Of a DNA stretch of 64,000 bases, positions 17,274-26,358 are shown one piece after another. The position numbers and the translations under genes were made by a program. This DNA comes from Candidatus Nitrotoga sp. CP45 (GTDB lineage Bacteria; Pseudomonadota; Gammaproteobacteria; Burkholderiales; Gallionellaceae), in contig QFXJ01000028.1 in NCBI GenBank assembly GCA_003402375.1, positions 1 to 64,000 on the forward strand. Direction: 5' to 3'. Numbering within the stretch: position 1 is the first letter of the stretch; each line of letters starts with the position of its first letter. The notes beneath the pieces were generated by a model. The model did not search any database and was not told the DNA's origin. It saw only the letters and a list, made by a program, of their open reading frames with translations.

Positions 17274-17930
17274 ATGACCGGCTATTCGAATTCTCCAAAA
17301 ATTCTCAAAGGCGGTATCGTACTGATCGATGCCGAATCGGGCCGGGTGCTGCGCATCATTTCGCTGCAGTACAACCCGGAAAAAATGACGCGCACCCTGC
17401 AAGTACAGGGTGCCGGCGGCGAAGGCGGCAACCGCTCGGAAGCCATGCGCTTCAAGGGTCCGGCGGTGGAGACGTTCAAGCTGGAGGCGGACATCGATGC
17501 GGCGGATCAATTGGAATTTCCCGATCAGCATCGATCCGTGGTGGAAAACGGCATTCAGCCGCAAGTTTCGGTGCTGGAATCGCTCGTCAACCCAACCAGC
17601 GGCCAGTTGCTCGACCGCAATGCAATGTCACGGTCCGGCACGCTGGAGATCGCGCCGATGGAGGCGCCACTGGCCCTTTTTGTGTGGGGAAAAAATCGCA
17701 TCGTGCCGGTGCGGATTACGGATTTCAGTGTTACCGAGGAAGCCTTTGACCCATCCTTGAATCCGATCGTCGCCAAGGTAAGTATCGGCTTTAGGGTGCT
17801 GAACGTGGACGATCTTGGTTTTAGTCATAAGGGCGGCAGTTTGTTCATGAGCTATTTGCAAAACAAGGAACGGCTTGCGGCTAAAGCCCAGGCAGGCGCT
17901 TTCTCTACGCTGGGAATAGGAGGTATTTGA
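17274..17930 (+). CDS. CIS tube-domain protein (Afp7 N-terminal-like adaptor)
   Basis: 218 residues with the features of the contractile-injection-system tube family: LQYNPEKMTRTLQVQ near the N-terminus, FKLEADIDAADQLE, and TDFSVTEEAFDPSLNPI followed by KVSIGFRVLNVDDL. Such proteins (Afp7, gp48/gp54-like) connect the hub with the first tube ring. In AFP the tube-like and LysM parts are one protein; here they are separate genes joined by a TGATG overlap. Confidence 0.85.
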   Translation: MTGYSNSPKILKGGIVLIDAESGRVLRIISLQYNPEKMTRTLQVQGAGGEGGNRSEAMRFKGPAVETFKLEADIDAADQLEFPDQHRSVVENGIQPQVSVLESLVNPTSGQLLDRNAMSRSGTLEIAPMEAPLALFVWGKNRIVPVRITDFSVTEEAFDPSLNPIVAKVSIGFRVLNVDDLGFSHKGGSLFMSYLQNKERLAAKAQAGAFSTLGIGGI

Positions 17931-18295
17931 TGATAGATCCAATCCAAGCCTTCATGCAGGCAAATTCTCTCGTCACTCCCCTGTTTCCGCCCGAGAGCCG
18001 CTACCACGGCATTGCGGCGGTGCAGTCTACTCAGCCGGACGGCACGGTCGTCGCGTACCTGAAGCGCCGCTTTGTGCCACCGCCTGAAAACTTCTCGCTG
18101 CTACAAGAGCACATGGTCACTGCGGGCGACCGGCTGGACAATCTTGCTGCGCACTATATCGGCGATCCATCGCAGTACTGGCGCATCTGCGATGCCAACG
18201 GCGCCATACGCCCGGATGAATTGATGGAGACTGCGGGCAAGCGCCTGCGCATCACCTTACCAGAAGGCGTTCAGGGAGTGACCGATGCTGGCTAA
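17930..18295 (+). CDS. LysM-domain eCIS hub adaptor
   Basis: 121 residues from the ATG at 17930, which overlaps the previous TGA. The C-terminal half is a LysM-like module (EHMVTAGDRLDNLAAHYIGD, then YWRICDANGAIRPDEL, then GKRLRITLP), the form found in phage gpX and gp53-type tail proteins and in Afp7. It is thought to join the hub to the wedges or tube. The reading frame ends 11 bases inside the next gene. Confidence 0.85.
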   Translation: MIDPIQAFMQANSLVTPLFPPESRYHGIAAVQSTQPDGTVVAYLKRRFVPPPENFSLLQEHMVTAGDRLDNLAAHYIGDPSQYWRICDANGAIRPDELMETAGKRLRITLPEGVQGVTDAG

Positions 18296-19427
18296 AGGGA
18301 TACACCTCACGTTGATGATCGGTCCCATCGTGCCGGTGCCGGTACCGCAGATGGTGATGAATGCGCTCGATAGCGTACAGATCACTACGGCAGCAGGCGC
18401 GGCGAGCGGCTTCCAGATGAGCTTCCAATTCAGCAGCAAGTCAGAGCTAAACACGTTTTTCATTATCGCTGGTGCGATGAACAGCGGTCCTGCTACGCCG
18501 CCTCTGCGAGTCATGCTGATCATCACCCTCAACGGTACGCCACAACCGTTGTTTGACGGGGTGATGACGAATGTAGAGGTGCAGGCGGGAAGCAACGGCT
18601 CTCCAGGCATGGTGACGGTTACCGGGGAGGATCTTACCAGGGTCATGGACATGCTCGATTTTAGCGGCCTGCCTTACCCTGCCATGCCAATTGAGGCGCG
18701 CGTGGCGCTGATTTGTGCCAAATACGCGGCCTTCGGCTTGATTCCGCTGGTTATTCCGGTGCTGTTTCCCGATGTTCCCATTCCGGTGGACAAGATTCCC
18801 GCCCATAAGGGCACTGACCTTCAATATATTCAGCAGCTCGCTGAAGAGGCCGGCTACATTTTTTATATTGAGCCTGGGCCGGCGGCGGGTACCAACATCG
18901 CCTATTTTGGGCCCGAGATCAAAGTGGGCGTGCCGCAACCGGCGCTAAACGTGGATATGGACGCGTTAACCAACGTTGAAAATATGAGTTTTTCGTTCGA
19001 TCCGACCAAGGGTGTGCTGCCGATCGTATTCATCCAGAACCAACTTACGCGCGTTCCGATTCCGATCCCGATTCCCAACATCAATCCGTTGCAGCCACCG
19101 CTGGGGGTGCTTTCTACAACGCTAAGCAATCTCAAGATACTGAAGGACACGGCAAAGATGAACCCGATGCAGGCGATTTTAAGAGGACTCAATGAAGCGA
19201 AGAAGTCGCAGGACTCAGTCAGCGCCAATGGCAGCATTAATGTACTGCGCTACGGTCGGCCACTGAAAGCCAGGCAACTGGTCGGCGTGCGTGGTGCAGG
19301 CATCGCCTACGACGGACTCTATTTCGTAAAAAGTGTCACCAGCACACTCAAGCGCGGCGAGTTCAAACAAAGTTTTAACTTGACGCGCAACGGTCTGGTT
19401 TCAATCACACCGAGGGTTCCCGTATGA
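18285..19427 (+). CDS. Hub protein, phage late control gpD / VgrG N-terminal-like
   Basis: 380 residues. NALDSVQITTAAGAASGFQM at the start and the LISPEGxGT-type hub fold (HKGTDLQYIQQLAEEAGYIFYIEPG) match the gpD/VgrG gp27-like hub. The C-terminus (YDGLYFVKSVTSTLKRGEF, then SFNLTRNG) is the conserved end of this family in eCIS and Mu/P2-like phages. In AFP the equivalent Afp8 also carries the spike; here the spike is encoded separately by the next gene. The stop overlaps the next ATG. Confidence 0.9.
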   Translation: MLAKGIHLTLMIGPIVPVPVPQMVMNALDSVQITTAAGAASGFQMSFQFSSKSELNTFFIIAGAMNSGPATPPLRVMLIITLNGTPQPLFDGVMTNVEVQAGSNGSPGMVTVTGEDLTRVMDMLDFSGLPYPAMPIEARVALICAKYAAFGLIPLVIPVLFPDVPIPVDKIPAHKGTDLQYIQQLAEEAGYIFYIEPGPAAGTNIAYFGPEIKVGVPQPALNVDMDALTNVENMSFSFDPTKGVLPIVFIQNQLTRVPIPIPIPNINPLQPPLGVLSTTLSNLKILKDTAKMNPMQAILRGLNEAKKSQDSVSANGSINVLRYGRPLKARQLVGVRGAGIAYDGLYFVKSVTSTLKRGEFKQSFNLTRNGLVSITPRVPV

Positions 19428-19942
19428 GCGACAACGGCGGCAATTTTTATGGCAAATACCGTGGCATGGTACTCAACAATATAGACCCGATGCAGATGGG
19501 ACGATTGCAGGTACAGGTGCCTGATGTGGCGGGACTTATTCCCACAACTTGGGCGATGCCCTGCGTGCCGCTGGCCGGGATAAATATGGGCATGTTTGCG
19601 TTGCCTATGATCGGTAGCGGCGTATGGGTAGAGTTCGAACAGGGTAATCCGGATCACCCGATTTGGGTCGGCTGCTTCTGGGGCAGTGCCGCAGAGTTGC
19701 CGGTGCTGTCGCGTATGGTGCCGCCAGCAGTGCCTGGTATCACGTTGCAAACTCCGCTAAAGAATGGTCTGATTATTAGTGACGTACCTGGCCCCACTGG
19801 AGGTATTCAGTTGCAAACCACGACCGGTGCCATGATCTCGGTGACCGATATCGGTATCATGATTTCTAACGGCAAGGGCGCAGTGATCAATCTCACCGGG
19901 CCGACGGTGGACATTAATCTCGGGGCACTCACGGTGATATAA
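19424..19942 (+). CDS. Spike protein, gpV / gp5 OB-fold
   Basis: 172 residues. YRGMVLNNIDPMQMGRLQVQ, WAMPCVPLAG, IGSGVWVEFEQGNPDHPIWV and GCFWG are the signature of baseplate assembly protein V/VgrG OB-fold domains. The last 60 residues (LQTTTGAMISVTDIGIMIS) form the start of a beta-helical needle. It trimerises below the hub to make the central spike and receives the PAAR-like tip encoded just downstream. Confidence 0.93.
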   Translation: MSDNGGNFYGKYRGMVLNNIDPMQMGRLQVQVPDVAGLIPTTWAMPCVPLAGINMGMFALPMIGSGVWVEFEQGNPDHPIWVGCFWGSAAELPVLSRMVPPAVPGITLQTPLKNGLIISDVPGPTGGIQLQTTTGAMISVTDIGIMISNGKGAVINLTGPTVDINLGALTVI

Positions 19943-19956
19943 AGGAGAACGCTACT

Positions 19957-20274
19957 ATGCCCGCACCCGTCCTTCATCTTGGCGCCACGATAACCTGCAT
20001 GCATGCAGGGCCGGCGACACCGCTTACGCCATTCCCACGTGTGCTGCTGAGCGGCCAGCCGGTGACTACACTGGCCACGCCCTATGCGATTACCGGCTGC
20101 GCCCTCACCGGCTCGCCCAATCCGCCCTGCGTCACCGCGCAGTGGGTGGTGGGCGCAGTACGGGTGCTGGCTGGCGGTATACCGATGCTGATACAAACAG
20201 GACAGGCGGTGTGCGTGCCTACCGGCACCGGCTTGTTGCCGCTAGTGGTTCAACCTAGGGTGCTCGCGACATGA
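19957..20274 (+). CDS. PAAR-like spike tip protein (Afp10-like)
   Basis: 105 residues, Gly/Pro/Thr-rich with repeated short beta hairpins. HLGATITCMHAG at the start and a later GCALTGSPNPPCVTAQW give Cys/His positions suitable for binding a metal at the apex, as in PAAR domains. AAAGGAGAACGCTACT precedes the ATG. It directly follows the spike gene and overlaps the gp25 gene, the usual order in eCIS. Confidence 0.85.
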   Translation: MPAPVLHLGATITCMHAGPATPLTPFPRVLLSGQPVTTLATPYAITGCALTGSPNPPCVTAQWVVGAVRVLAGGIPMLIQTGQAVCVPTGTGLLPLVVQPRVLAT

Positions 20275-20639
20275 GCCAGATCGACTTTCCATTTCATTTT
20301 GACGGCCGCGGCCGCACCGCGCAGACGGATGAGTCCGGTACCATCCGCGACCTCATCGAGCAGGTGTTGCTGACTGCGCCGGGTGAACGTGTGATGCGTC
20401 CCACCTTCGGCAGCGGTGTGATGCAACTGGTGTTCGCCGCCGCCAGCCCTGAAGTGGCGGCGACCACGCAGTTCCTGATTCAAGGCGCCTTACAGCAATG
20501 GCTGGGCGATGTCATTACCGTGGACACCGTCGATGTGCAGGCGCAGGATGGCGCCTTGCTCATCACCGTGCAATATGTAGAACGCCGCACACAAACTCGC
20601 GGCGTGGCGCAGATCAGCGCACCGGGAGGCGGCTTATGA
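20271..20639 (+). CDS. Baseplate wedge protein, gp25/gpW-like (Afp9-like)
   Basis: 122 residues with the gp25-family core: IRDLIEQVLLTAPGERVMRP, then FGSGVMQLVFAAASPE, and LITVQYVERRTQ near the end. The conserved Glu/Arg of the EPR-type motif of T4 gp25 appears within PGERVMRP. gp25-like proteins start sheath assembly on the baseplate. ATGA overlaps at both ends. Confidence 0.93.
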   Translation: MSQIDFPFHFDGRGRTAQTDESGTIRDLIEQVLLTAPGERVMRPTFGSGVMQLVFAAASPEVAATTQFLIQGALQQWLGDVITVDTVDVQAQDGALLITVQYVERRTQTRGVAQISAPGGGL

Positions 20640-23386
20640 AATACTACTGCTGCGACCAGCGCCGCCGCGAAGTAGTGAAGTTAAACGGCACCCTCAACGG
20701 CCTGGAATATATGGAGGTGCATGACAGCGGTATGCCTGGCGACCCCACACGCCAGCGCACACTGTTCGTAAAATTCCTGCGTGCAGTGCCCGCCACTCTC
20801 AGCAAGGACAATTTCCGCATCGAAGGCGGCGAACGCATCAAGAGCGTGGACATCGAGTGGGTCGCGATCGCCAATGCGCTGCCCGCCAGTGAGCCGTCTA
20901 GTCTTGTCGACGGTTTCGTGCCTCTCAATAAATTCATGGTGATTCGCACCAAGATTTACGGTGATTTTTCGCTGTATACACTACGCCTGCTGAGCGGCCC
21001 CGGTAACGACACGCCGCCGGCTGGTTTTGATCCGCGCCTGAGCGAAATTCAGTTCTCGTTCAAGGTGCAGTGCGAATCAGATTTCGATTGCGCCAGCGTT
21101 ACTCCCTGTCCTACACCGCCAGCGACGAATCCGCGCCTCGATTATCTCGCCAAGGATTACGCCAGCTTCCGCCGCTTGATGCTGGACCGCATGAACGTGC
21201 TGATGCCTGATTGGTCCAGCCGCAATGCCGCCGATGTCGGCGTAACCTTGGTGGAAATGCTAGCCTATGTGGGCGATCAACTTTCCTATCAACAAGACGC
21301 CGTCGCCACTGAAGCTTATCTCACTACCGCGCGCAAGCGCATCTCGCTGCGCCGCCATGCGCGGCTAGTGGATTACATAGTGCACGAAGGCTGTAATGCC
21401 CGCGTGTGGGTGCAACTATTCGTTAACGACGACGGTGTAAATATTCCACGCGGCACCCCGCTGCTCACGCGCGTGCCCAACACACCCGAGCGTATCCCCC
21501 CGTCCGGCGACCAACTGCGCGATGCCTTGGCCAACGGTGCGCTGGTATTCGAGACAATGGAAGACTCCCTGCTTTATCAGGATCACGAACGTATTAGTTT
21601 CTATTCCTGGGGCGAGCGCGAATGCTGTTTACCTAAGGGTGCGACGCGCGCAACGCTCAACGGACATTATCCTAACCTCAAGGCCGGCGACGTGTTGGTG
21701 TTCGCGGAAGAATTGGGCCCGCGCACCGGATTTGCCGCAGATGCAGACCGCGCGCATCGCTGGGCGGTACGTCTCACCGACGTGCGTTTGGATAGTGACC
21801 CCAGCGGGGGTTTGTTCCTGCCGGTACCTAACAATAATCCGTTAGATGTCACCGAGATCCGCTGGACAGAACAGGATGCACTGCCGTTTCCATTATGCCT
21901 ATCGACCATCACTGACCTGGATCACGGCGCGACTTATCTCAGTGAAGTGAGCGCGGCCTATGGCAATATCGTGCTGGCCGACCATGGCCGCACCCTAACG
22001 GGTGAAGATTTGGGCACCGTTTCTGCCTCGCAACTTACCCTTGCATCCAAGAGCGACATATTGAGTTGCAAGCGTCCACCTTTGCAGGCCGTGCCCCCCC
22101 GTTTCCGGCCGCGACTTGCGGAACGTCCGCTCACTCATGCCTTACCGCTAATAGCTTCGCCGTTGTTCGGCTTCACCGCGACAGCGGCCATTGTCACCGC
22201 ATTGCAGACCCGCAGTTTTACCCCGGCACTGCACGACGCCTTGCAGGCGCAGGGTGTGCTTTTGCAGGCGGGGCCGGTGGTAGTACAAGGCGGAGATGGC
22301 ATGTGGTCGGTGTCTGACGGCGTGAGCGTCTATAGTCTGCGGCTGAACAGTGGTCAGGTGCAGGTGTCGTCGCTGGCCGATGCCGCTGTATTGATCACCG
22401 CCGCCGAGCCGCAGCGTGCCCGCCCCGCCATCTCGCTCGCCAGCAATTTCCAGAGCACACCAGACATTTGGTTGCCGCGCCCGGATCTGCTCGCCAGCGA
22501 TGCCGAGGCGAACGAATTCGTGGTGGAGAGCGAACACGACGGCAGCGCTTTGCTACGCTTCGGCGACGATTATCACGGTAAGCGTCCTGACGTCAGCACC
22601 GCATTTAGCGCGAGCTATCGCGTTGGCAATGGCGTGGCAGGCAACATCGGCCTGGAGTCCATCGCGCACATCGTCAGTAACGATGCGCGGCTGTTGCATG
22701 CGTCGAATCCACTGCCTGCGCAAGGTGGCAGCGATCCTGAAAATGCCGAGGATATCAGGCGCGATGCGCCGGAAGCGTTTCGCACCCAGGAACGCGCCGT
22801 CACCCCGGCGGATTATGCCGAGGTTACCGAACGCCATCCTAGTGTACAGCGCGCCGCCGCTACTTTCCGCTGGACCGGCAGCTGGTACACGGTATTTCTC
22901 ACCGTCGACCGCAAGGGCGGCGGCGAGATGGATGCAATCTATGAGCAAACCATCCGCGATCACGTCGAACGCTATCGCATGGCTGGCTATGACCTGGAGG
23001 TGAACGGCCCAAGTTATGTGCCCTTGCTTCTGGAAATGACGGTATGCGTCAAACCTGATTATTTCCGTGCCGATGTACGCGCCGCGCTGATGCGCGTATT
23101 CAGCCGCGGCTGGCTGGCCGACGGCACGCCTGCCCTGTTCCATCCCGACAACTTCAGCTTCGGCCAGCCAGTTTATCTCAGCGCGATTTATGAAGCGGCT
23201 CAGGCGATACAAGGCGTGGCCTCGGTGGTGATCAAAACCTTCCAGCGTTTGCGTGCGCCACCTGACCCCAAGCCCATGGATGATGGCGTACTGACGATCG
23301 GGCGCCTGGAGATCGCGCGACTGGACAACGATCCCAACTTTCCCGAACGGGGTGTGTTGAAGCTCTCAATAGGAGGCGGCAAATGA
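20636..23386 (+). CDS. Large baseplate protein, gpJ/gp6-like (Afp11-like)
   Basis: 916 residues from the ATG at 20636, chosen because it makes an ATGA overlap with gp25; an earlier in-frame ATG at 20498 lies wholly within gp25. PRLDYLAKDYASFRRLMLDR, then VTLVEMLAYVGDQLSYQQDA, is the standard opening of large eCIS baseplate proteins. The later RFGDDYHGKRPD, YRVGNGVAGN and PADYAEVTERHPSVQRA segments match the baseplate J fold. A long insertion lies between these parts. The protein would form the wedge ring around the hub. Confidence 0.93.
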   Translation: MKYYCCDQRRREVVKLNGTLNGLEYMEVHDSGMPGDPTRQRTLFVKFLRAVPATLSKDNFRIEGGERIKSVDIEWVAIANALPASEPSSLVDGFVPLNKFMVIRTKIYGDFSLYTLRLLSGPGNDTPPAGFDPRLSEIQFSFKVQCESDFDCASVTPCPTPPATNPRLDYLAKDYASFRRLMLDRMNVLMPDWSSRNAADVGVTLVEMLAYVGDQLSYQQDAVATEAYLTTARKRISLRRHARLVDYIVHEGCNARVWVQLFVNDDGVNIPRGTPLLTRVPNTPERIPPSGDQLRDALANGALVFETMEDSLLYQDHERISFYSWGERECCLPKGATRATLNGHYPNLKAGDVLVFAEELGPRTGFAADADRAHRWAVRLTDVRLDSDPSGGLFLPVPNNNPLDVTEIRWTEQDALPFPLCLSTITDLDHGATYLSEVSAAYGNIVLADHGRTLTGEDLGTVSASQLTLASKSDILSCKRPPLQAVPPRFRPRLAERPLTHALPLIASPLFGFTATAAIVTALQTRSFTPALHDALQAQGVLLQAGPVVVQGGDGMWSVSDGVSVYSLRLNSGQVQVSSLADAAVLITAAEPQRARPAISLASNFQSTPDIWLPRPDLLASDAEANEFVVESEHDGSALLRFGDDYHGKRPDVSTAFSASYRVGNGVAGNIGLESIAHIVSNDARLLHASNPLPAQGGSDPENAEDIRRDAPEAFRTQERAVTPADYAEVTERHPSVQRAAATFRWTGSWYTVFLTVDRKGGGEMDAIYEQTIRDHVERYRMAGYDLEVNGPSYVPLLLEMTVCVKPDYFRADVRAALMRVFSRGWLADGTPALFHPDNFSFGQPVYLSAIYEAAQAIQGVASVVIKTFQRLRAPPDPKPMDDGVLTIGRLEIARLDNDPNFPERGVLKLSIGGGK

Positions 23387-26358
23387 GCGGCGAAGAACAA
23401 ACATCGCAAGACGCATGCGGTTATTGCGCGGGTGTGGGTATCCAGGCACCGGCGCTGCTCTACAACCGCCCGGGGCTTGCGGCCATCGCCTATCGCATCG
23501 GTACGCACAGCGAGGTACTGGCTAGCATGCAGGCGCGGCTGTCGTCGCAGAAATATCCCGCGCTGGCAAAATTGCGCACCCGCGACACTGATGATTTTTC
23601 CATCGCGTTGCTGGACGCCTATGCTTGTATGGCAGACGTGTTGAGCTTCTATCAGGAGCGTCTCGCCAATGAATCCTATTTGCGTACTGCAGGCGAACGC
23701 CTGTCATTGAGCGAACTGGCGCGGCTGATCGGCTATCGCCTCAAACCCGGCGTTGCCGCAGAGACCTACCTCGCCTTCACGTTGCAAGAGCAACCGCCGC
23801 AACCCGCGAGCAGTGACCCAAAACAGGCTTCCGGCGTACCCGACAAGGTGAATCTGGACATTGGTATCAAGGTGCAGAGTATGCCCGGTCCCGACGAGAA
23901 ACCGCAAACCTTCGAGACCGTCGAGAGTATCGAAGCGCGGCCAGCATGGAACGTCCTGCTGCCGAAAATGCGTGAAATGATACTGCCGGTGTTCGGCACT
24001 AAGGTTGTTTATTTGCAGGGCACCGCAACGCAGCTTAAAGCCGGTGACGCGCTGCTATTCGTCGGTACGGAACGTGAAAACAATACGGGCAACGAGAACT
24101 GGGATTTCCGCCGTGTCCAAAGCGTGGCGCTCGACAGCAGCGCAGATCGTACCATCGTTACGCTGGATCACGGCTTGGGTACTACCTCACCCTACGTCAC
24201 GCCGGCGGCTGAGGCCAAGGTGTACGCGCTGCGCCAGCGCGCCTCGCTGTTCGGTTATAACGCCCCTGACTGGCGGGTAATGTCCGACAGCATCAAGCGC
24301 GGCTATCTGGGCCTCGGGCCCAGTGATCCAATCACCGCCACCGAATGGCCCGGCTTCACCATCGCCGACATTTCCGACCCGCCAACAGCCACCACTACCG
24401 GTACGGGTCTCTACGGTGAATATTTTGACAATAAAGATCTTTCGAGTCGCAAGCTCACTCGTACCGACACTACGGTGAACTTAGATTGGAGCAGCGGTTC
24501 GCCCAATGCGTTGATAGGTGCCGACACGTTCTCGGTGCGCTGGACAGGCTGGGTGCATGCGCCCTCAACTGGCAGTTACAGCTTTCACACCGTCTCCGAC
24601 GACGGTGTGCGCCTGTGGGTCAACAATCAGTTGATTATCAACAACTGGACCAATCACGGCGCCACTGAAAACAGCGGCAGTATTACGCTTGTCGCCGGCA
24701 AAAAATATGACATCAAACTGGAGTATTACGAGGACGGCGGCGCGGCAACCATCAAACTCTCGTGGACGCCGCCGGGCCTGGCCAAGCAGATTATCCCGCA
24801 AGGGCGACTCTATCCGCGCAACGTCCATACGCTGCATCTTGACGCGCTCTATCCGCAGATTGTGCACGACGGCTGGCTGGTGCTGTCCATCCCCGAATAT
24901 CAGGAGTTATACCAAGTTGACACCGCAGGCGAGGATGCACGCGCAAGTTTTACACTTACCAGCAAAACTACGCGGCTGAAGGTAAAAGGTGAGAATCTGC
25001 GCGAACTCTTTAACGAACGGCTGCGCGAGACGGCGGTGTTCGCCCACAGTGAAAAATTGACACTGGCGGAAACACCCATTACCGCAGATGTAGCCGGAGA
25101 TTTCCTGCGTGTCGATCGCAAAGTGGAAGAACTGCCGCCCGATCGCATGCTGATACTCAGCGGCACTACCACTGCCGGGGATGAGACGAGCGAAGTATTG
25201 ACGCTGTTGAAAACTGAAGCGGACGGCAATACCAGCAAACTATTTTTCACTACCCCGTTGCAACATCAATACCAGCGCGGCACTGTCAAACTCTACGCTA
25301 ACGTTGCGCTCGCCACCCACGGCGAAACCGTGCAGCAGACTCTTGGCAGCGGCGCGGCGCGACTTTCCCATCAACGCTACACCCTCAAACACACACCGCT
25401 CACCTTCGTTGGCGCCGAGAACGAGACTGGCGCCGAGGCGGCATTGGAGGTGCGAGTCAACGATATCCGCTGGCACGAGATGCCCACTCTCCACCAGGCC
25501 GGTGCCGATGACCGCTCCTACGTGCTGCACGTAGAAGAGGACGGTGCGGGAACTATCCAGTTCGGCGATGGCCGCCACGGCGCGCGCCTGCCGACTGGTC
25601 AAGATAATTTGCGCGCCGTTTATCGCAAGGGCATCGGCATAGCGGGCAATCTGCAAGCTGGACAGCTCTCGCAACTACTCTCGCGTCCGTTGGGCTTGAA
25701 AGCGGTGAGCAATCCGTTGCCTGCCGCGGGCGGTGTAAATGCGGACAGTGCAGCCCATGCTCGGCGCAATATGCCGCTAGGCGTGCGCACACTCGGGCGC
25801 GTGGTCTCGGTACAGGATTATGAAGATTACGCGCTCGCATTTACCGGCATCGCCAAGGCTCAAGCCACCGTACTCAACACCCGCGCCGGGCGCACTGTAT
25901 TCATCACTGTCGCCGGCGATAATGGCGTTCAACCGCCGGACTTGACGCTCGCCAAACTGCTCAATACCCTCAAGCAAAACGGTGACCCGCTGGTGCACTG
26001 CGAAACGAAGGCGTACAACGAGGCGACCTTTCATCTCGCCCTGCGCATCAAATGCGACCCGGATCACGAGGGCAAAAAGGTATTGGCCGACGTCGAGACT
26101 GCCCTGCGCGCCGCCTTTTCCTTCGACGCACGCGACTTCAACCAGACTGTCTCTCGCTCAGAGATTATCGCTATTGCGCAGGGGGTGCAGGGCGTGTTGG
26201 GCGTGGACCTGAATCGTTTCTACCGTGGCACTGCTGTTACCTTGGAAGAACGTCTGACGCCGGCCGCCGCGACCATCGATGCGCAAGGTAATGGCATTGC
26301 CGCCGAGTTATTGCTGTTAGATACCGGCCCATTCGATTATCTGGAGGAGATGCCGTGA
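23383..26358 (+). CDS. Second large baseplate protein with inserted PA14 domain (Afp12-like)
   Basis: 991 residues. It opens with LYNRPGLAAIAYRIGTH and DFSIALLDAYACMADVLSFY, the start of putative eCIS baseplate proteins, and ends with a J-like part (IQFGDGRHGARLPTGQDNLR, YRKGIGIAGNLQ, VQDYEDYALAFTGI). Residues about 340-470 are a PA14-type beta-barrel: GLYGEYFDNKDL, WTGWVHAPSTGSYSFHTVSD, DDGVRLWVNNQLIINNW, then LEYYEDGGAATIKLSW. PA14 domains usually bind carbohydrate. Its insertion in a baseplate wedge protein is unusual and might give the baseplate a glycan-binding surface. ATGA overlaps at both ends. Confidence 0.92.
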   Translation: MSGEEQTSQDACGYCAGVGIQAPALLYNRPGLAAIAYRIGTHSEVLASMQARLSSQKYPALAKLRTRDTDDFSIALLDAYACMADVLSFYQERLANESYLRTAGERLSLSELARLIGYRLKPGVAAETYLAFTLQEQPPQPASSDPKQASGVPDKVNLDIGIKVQSMPGPDEKPQTFETVESIEARPAWNVLLPKMREMILPVFGTKVVYLQGTATQLKAGDALLFVGTERENNTGNENWDFRRVQSVALDSSADRTIVTLDHGLGTTSPYVTPAAEAKVYALRQRASLFGYNAPDWRVMSDSIKRGYLGLGPSDPITATEWPGFTIADISDPPTATTTGTGLYGEYFDNKDLSSRKLTRTDTTVNLDWSSGSPNALIGADTFSVRWTGWVHAPSTGSYSFHTVSDDGVRLWVNNQLIINNWTNHGATENSGSITLVAGKKYDIKLEYYEDGGAATIKLSWTPPGLAKQIIPQGRLYPRNVHTLHLDALYPQIVHDGWLVLSIPEYQELYQVDTAGEDARASFTLTSKTTRLKVKGENLRELFNERLRETAVFAHSEKLTLAETPITADVAGDFLRVDRKVEELPPDRMLILSGTTTAGDETSEVLTLLKTEADGNTSKLFFTTPLQHQYQRGTVKLYANVALATHGETVQQTLGSGAARLSHQRYTLKHTPLTFVGAENETGAEAALEVRVNDIRWHEMPTLHQAGADDRSYVLHVEEDGAGTIQFGDGRHGARLPTGQDNLRAVYRKGIGIAGNLQAGQLSQLLSRPLGLKAVSNPLPAAGGVNADSAAHARRNMPLGVRTLGRVVSVQDYEDYALAFTGIAKAQATVLNTRAGRTVFITVAGDNGVQPPDLTLAKLLNTLKQNGDPLVHCETKAYNEATFHLALRIKCDPDHEGKKVLADVETALRAAFSFDARDFNQTVSRSEIIAIAQGVQGVLGVDLNRFYRGTAVTLEERLTPAAATIDAQGNGIAAELLLLDTGPFDYLEEMP

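Noticed and set aside
20498-20635. Earlier in-frame start of the large J-like baseplate gene.
   Set aside because: It lies entirely within gp25 coding sequence; the ATGA overlap at 20636 is the natural start.
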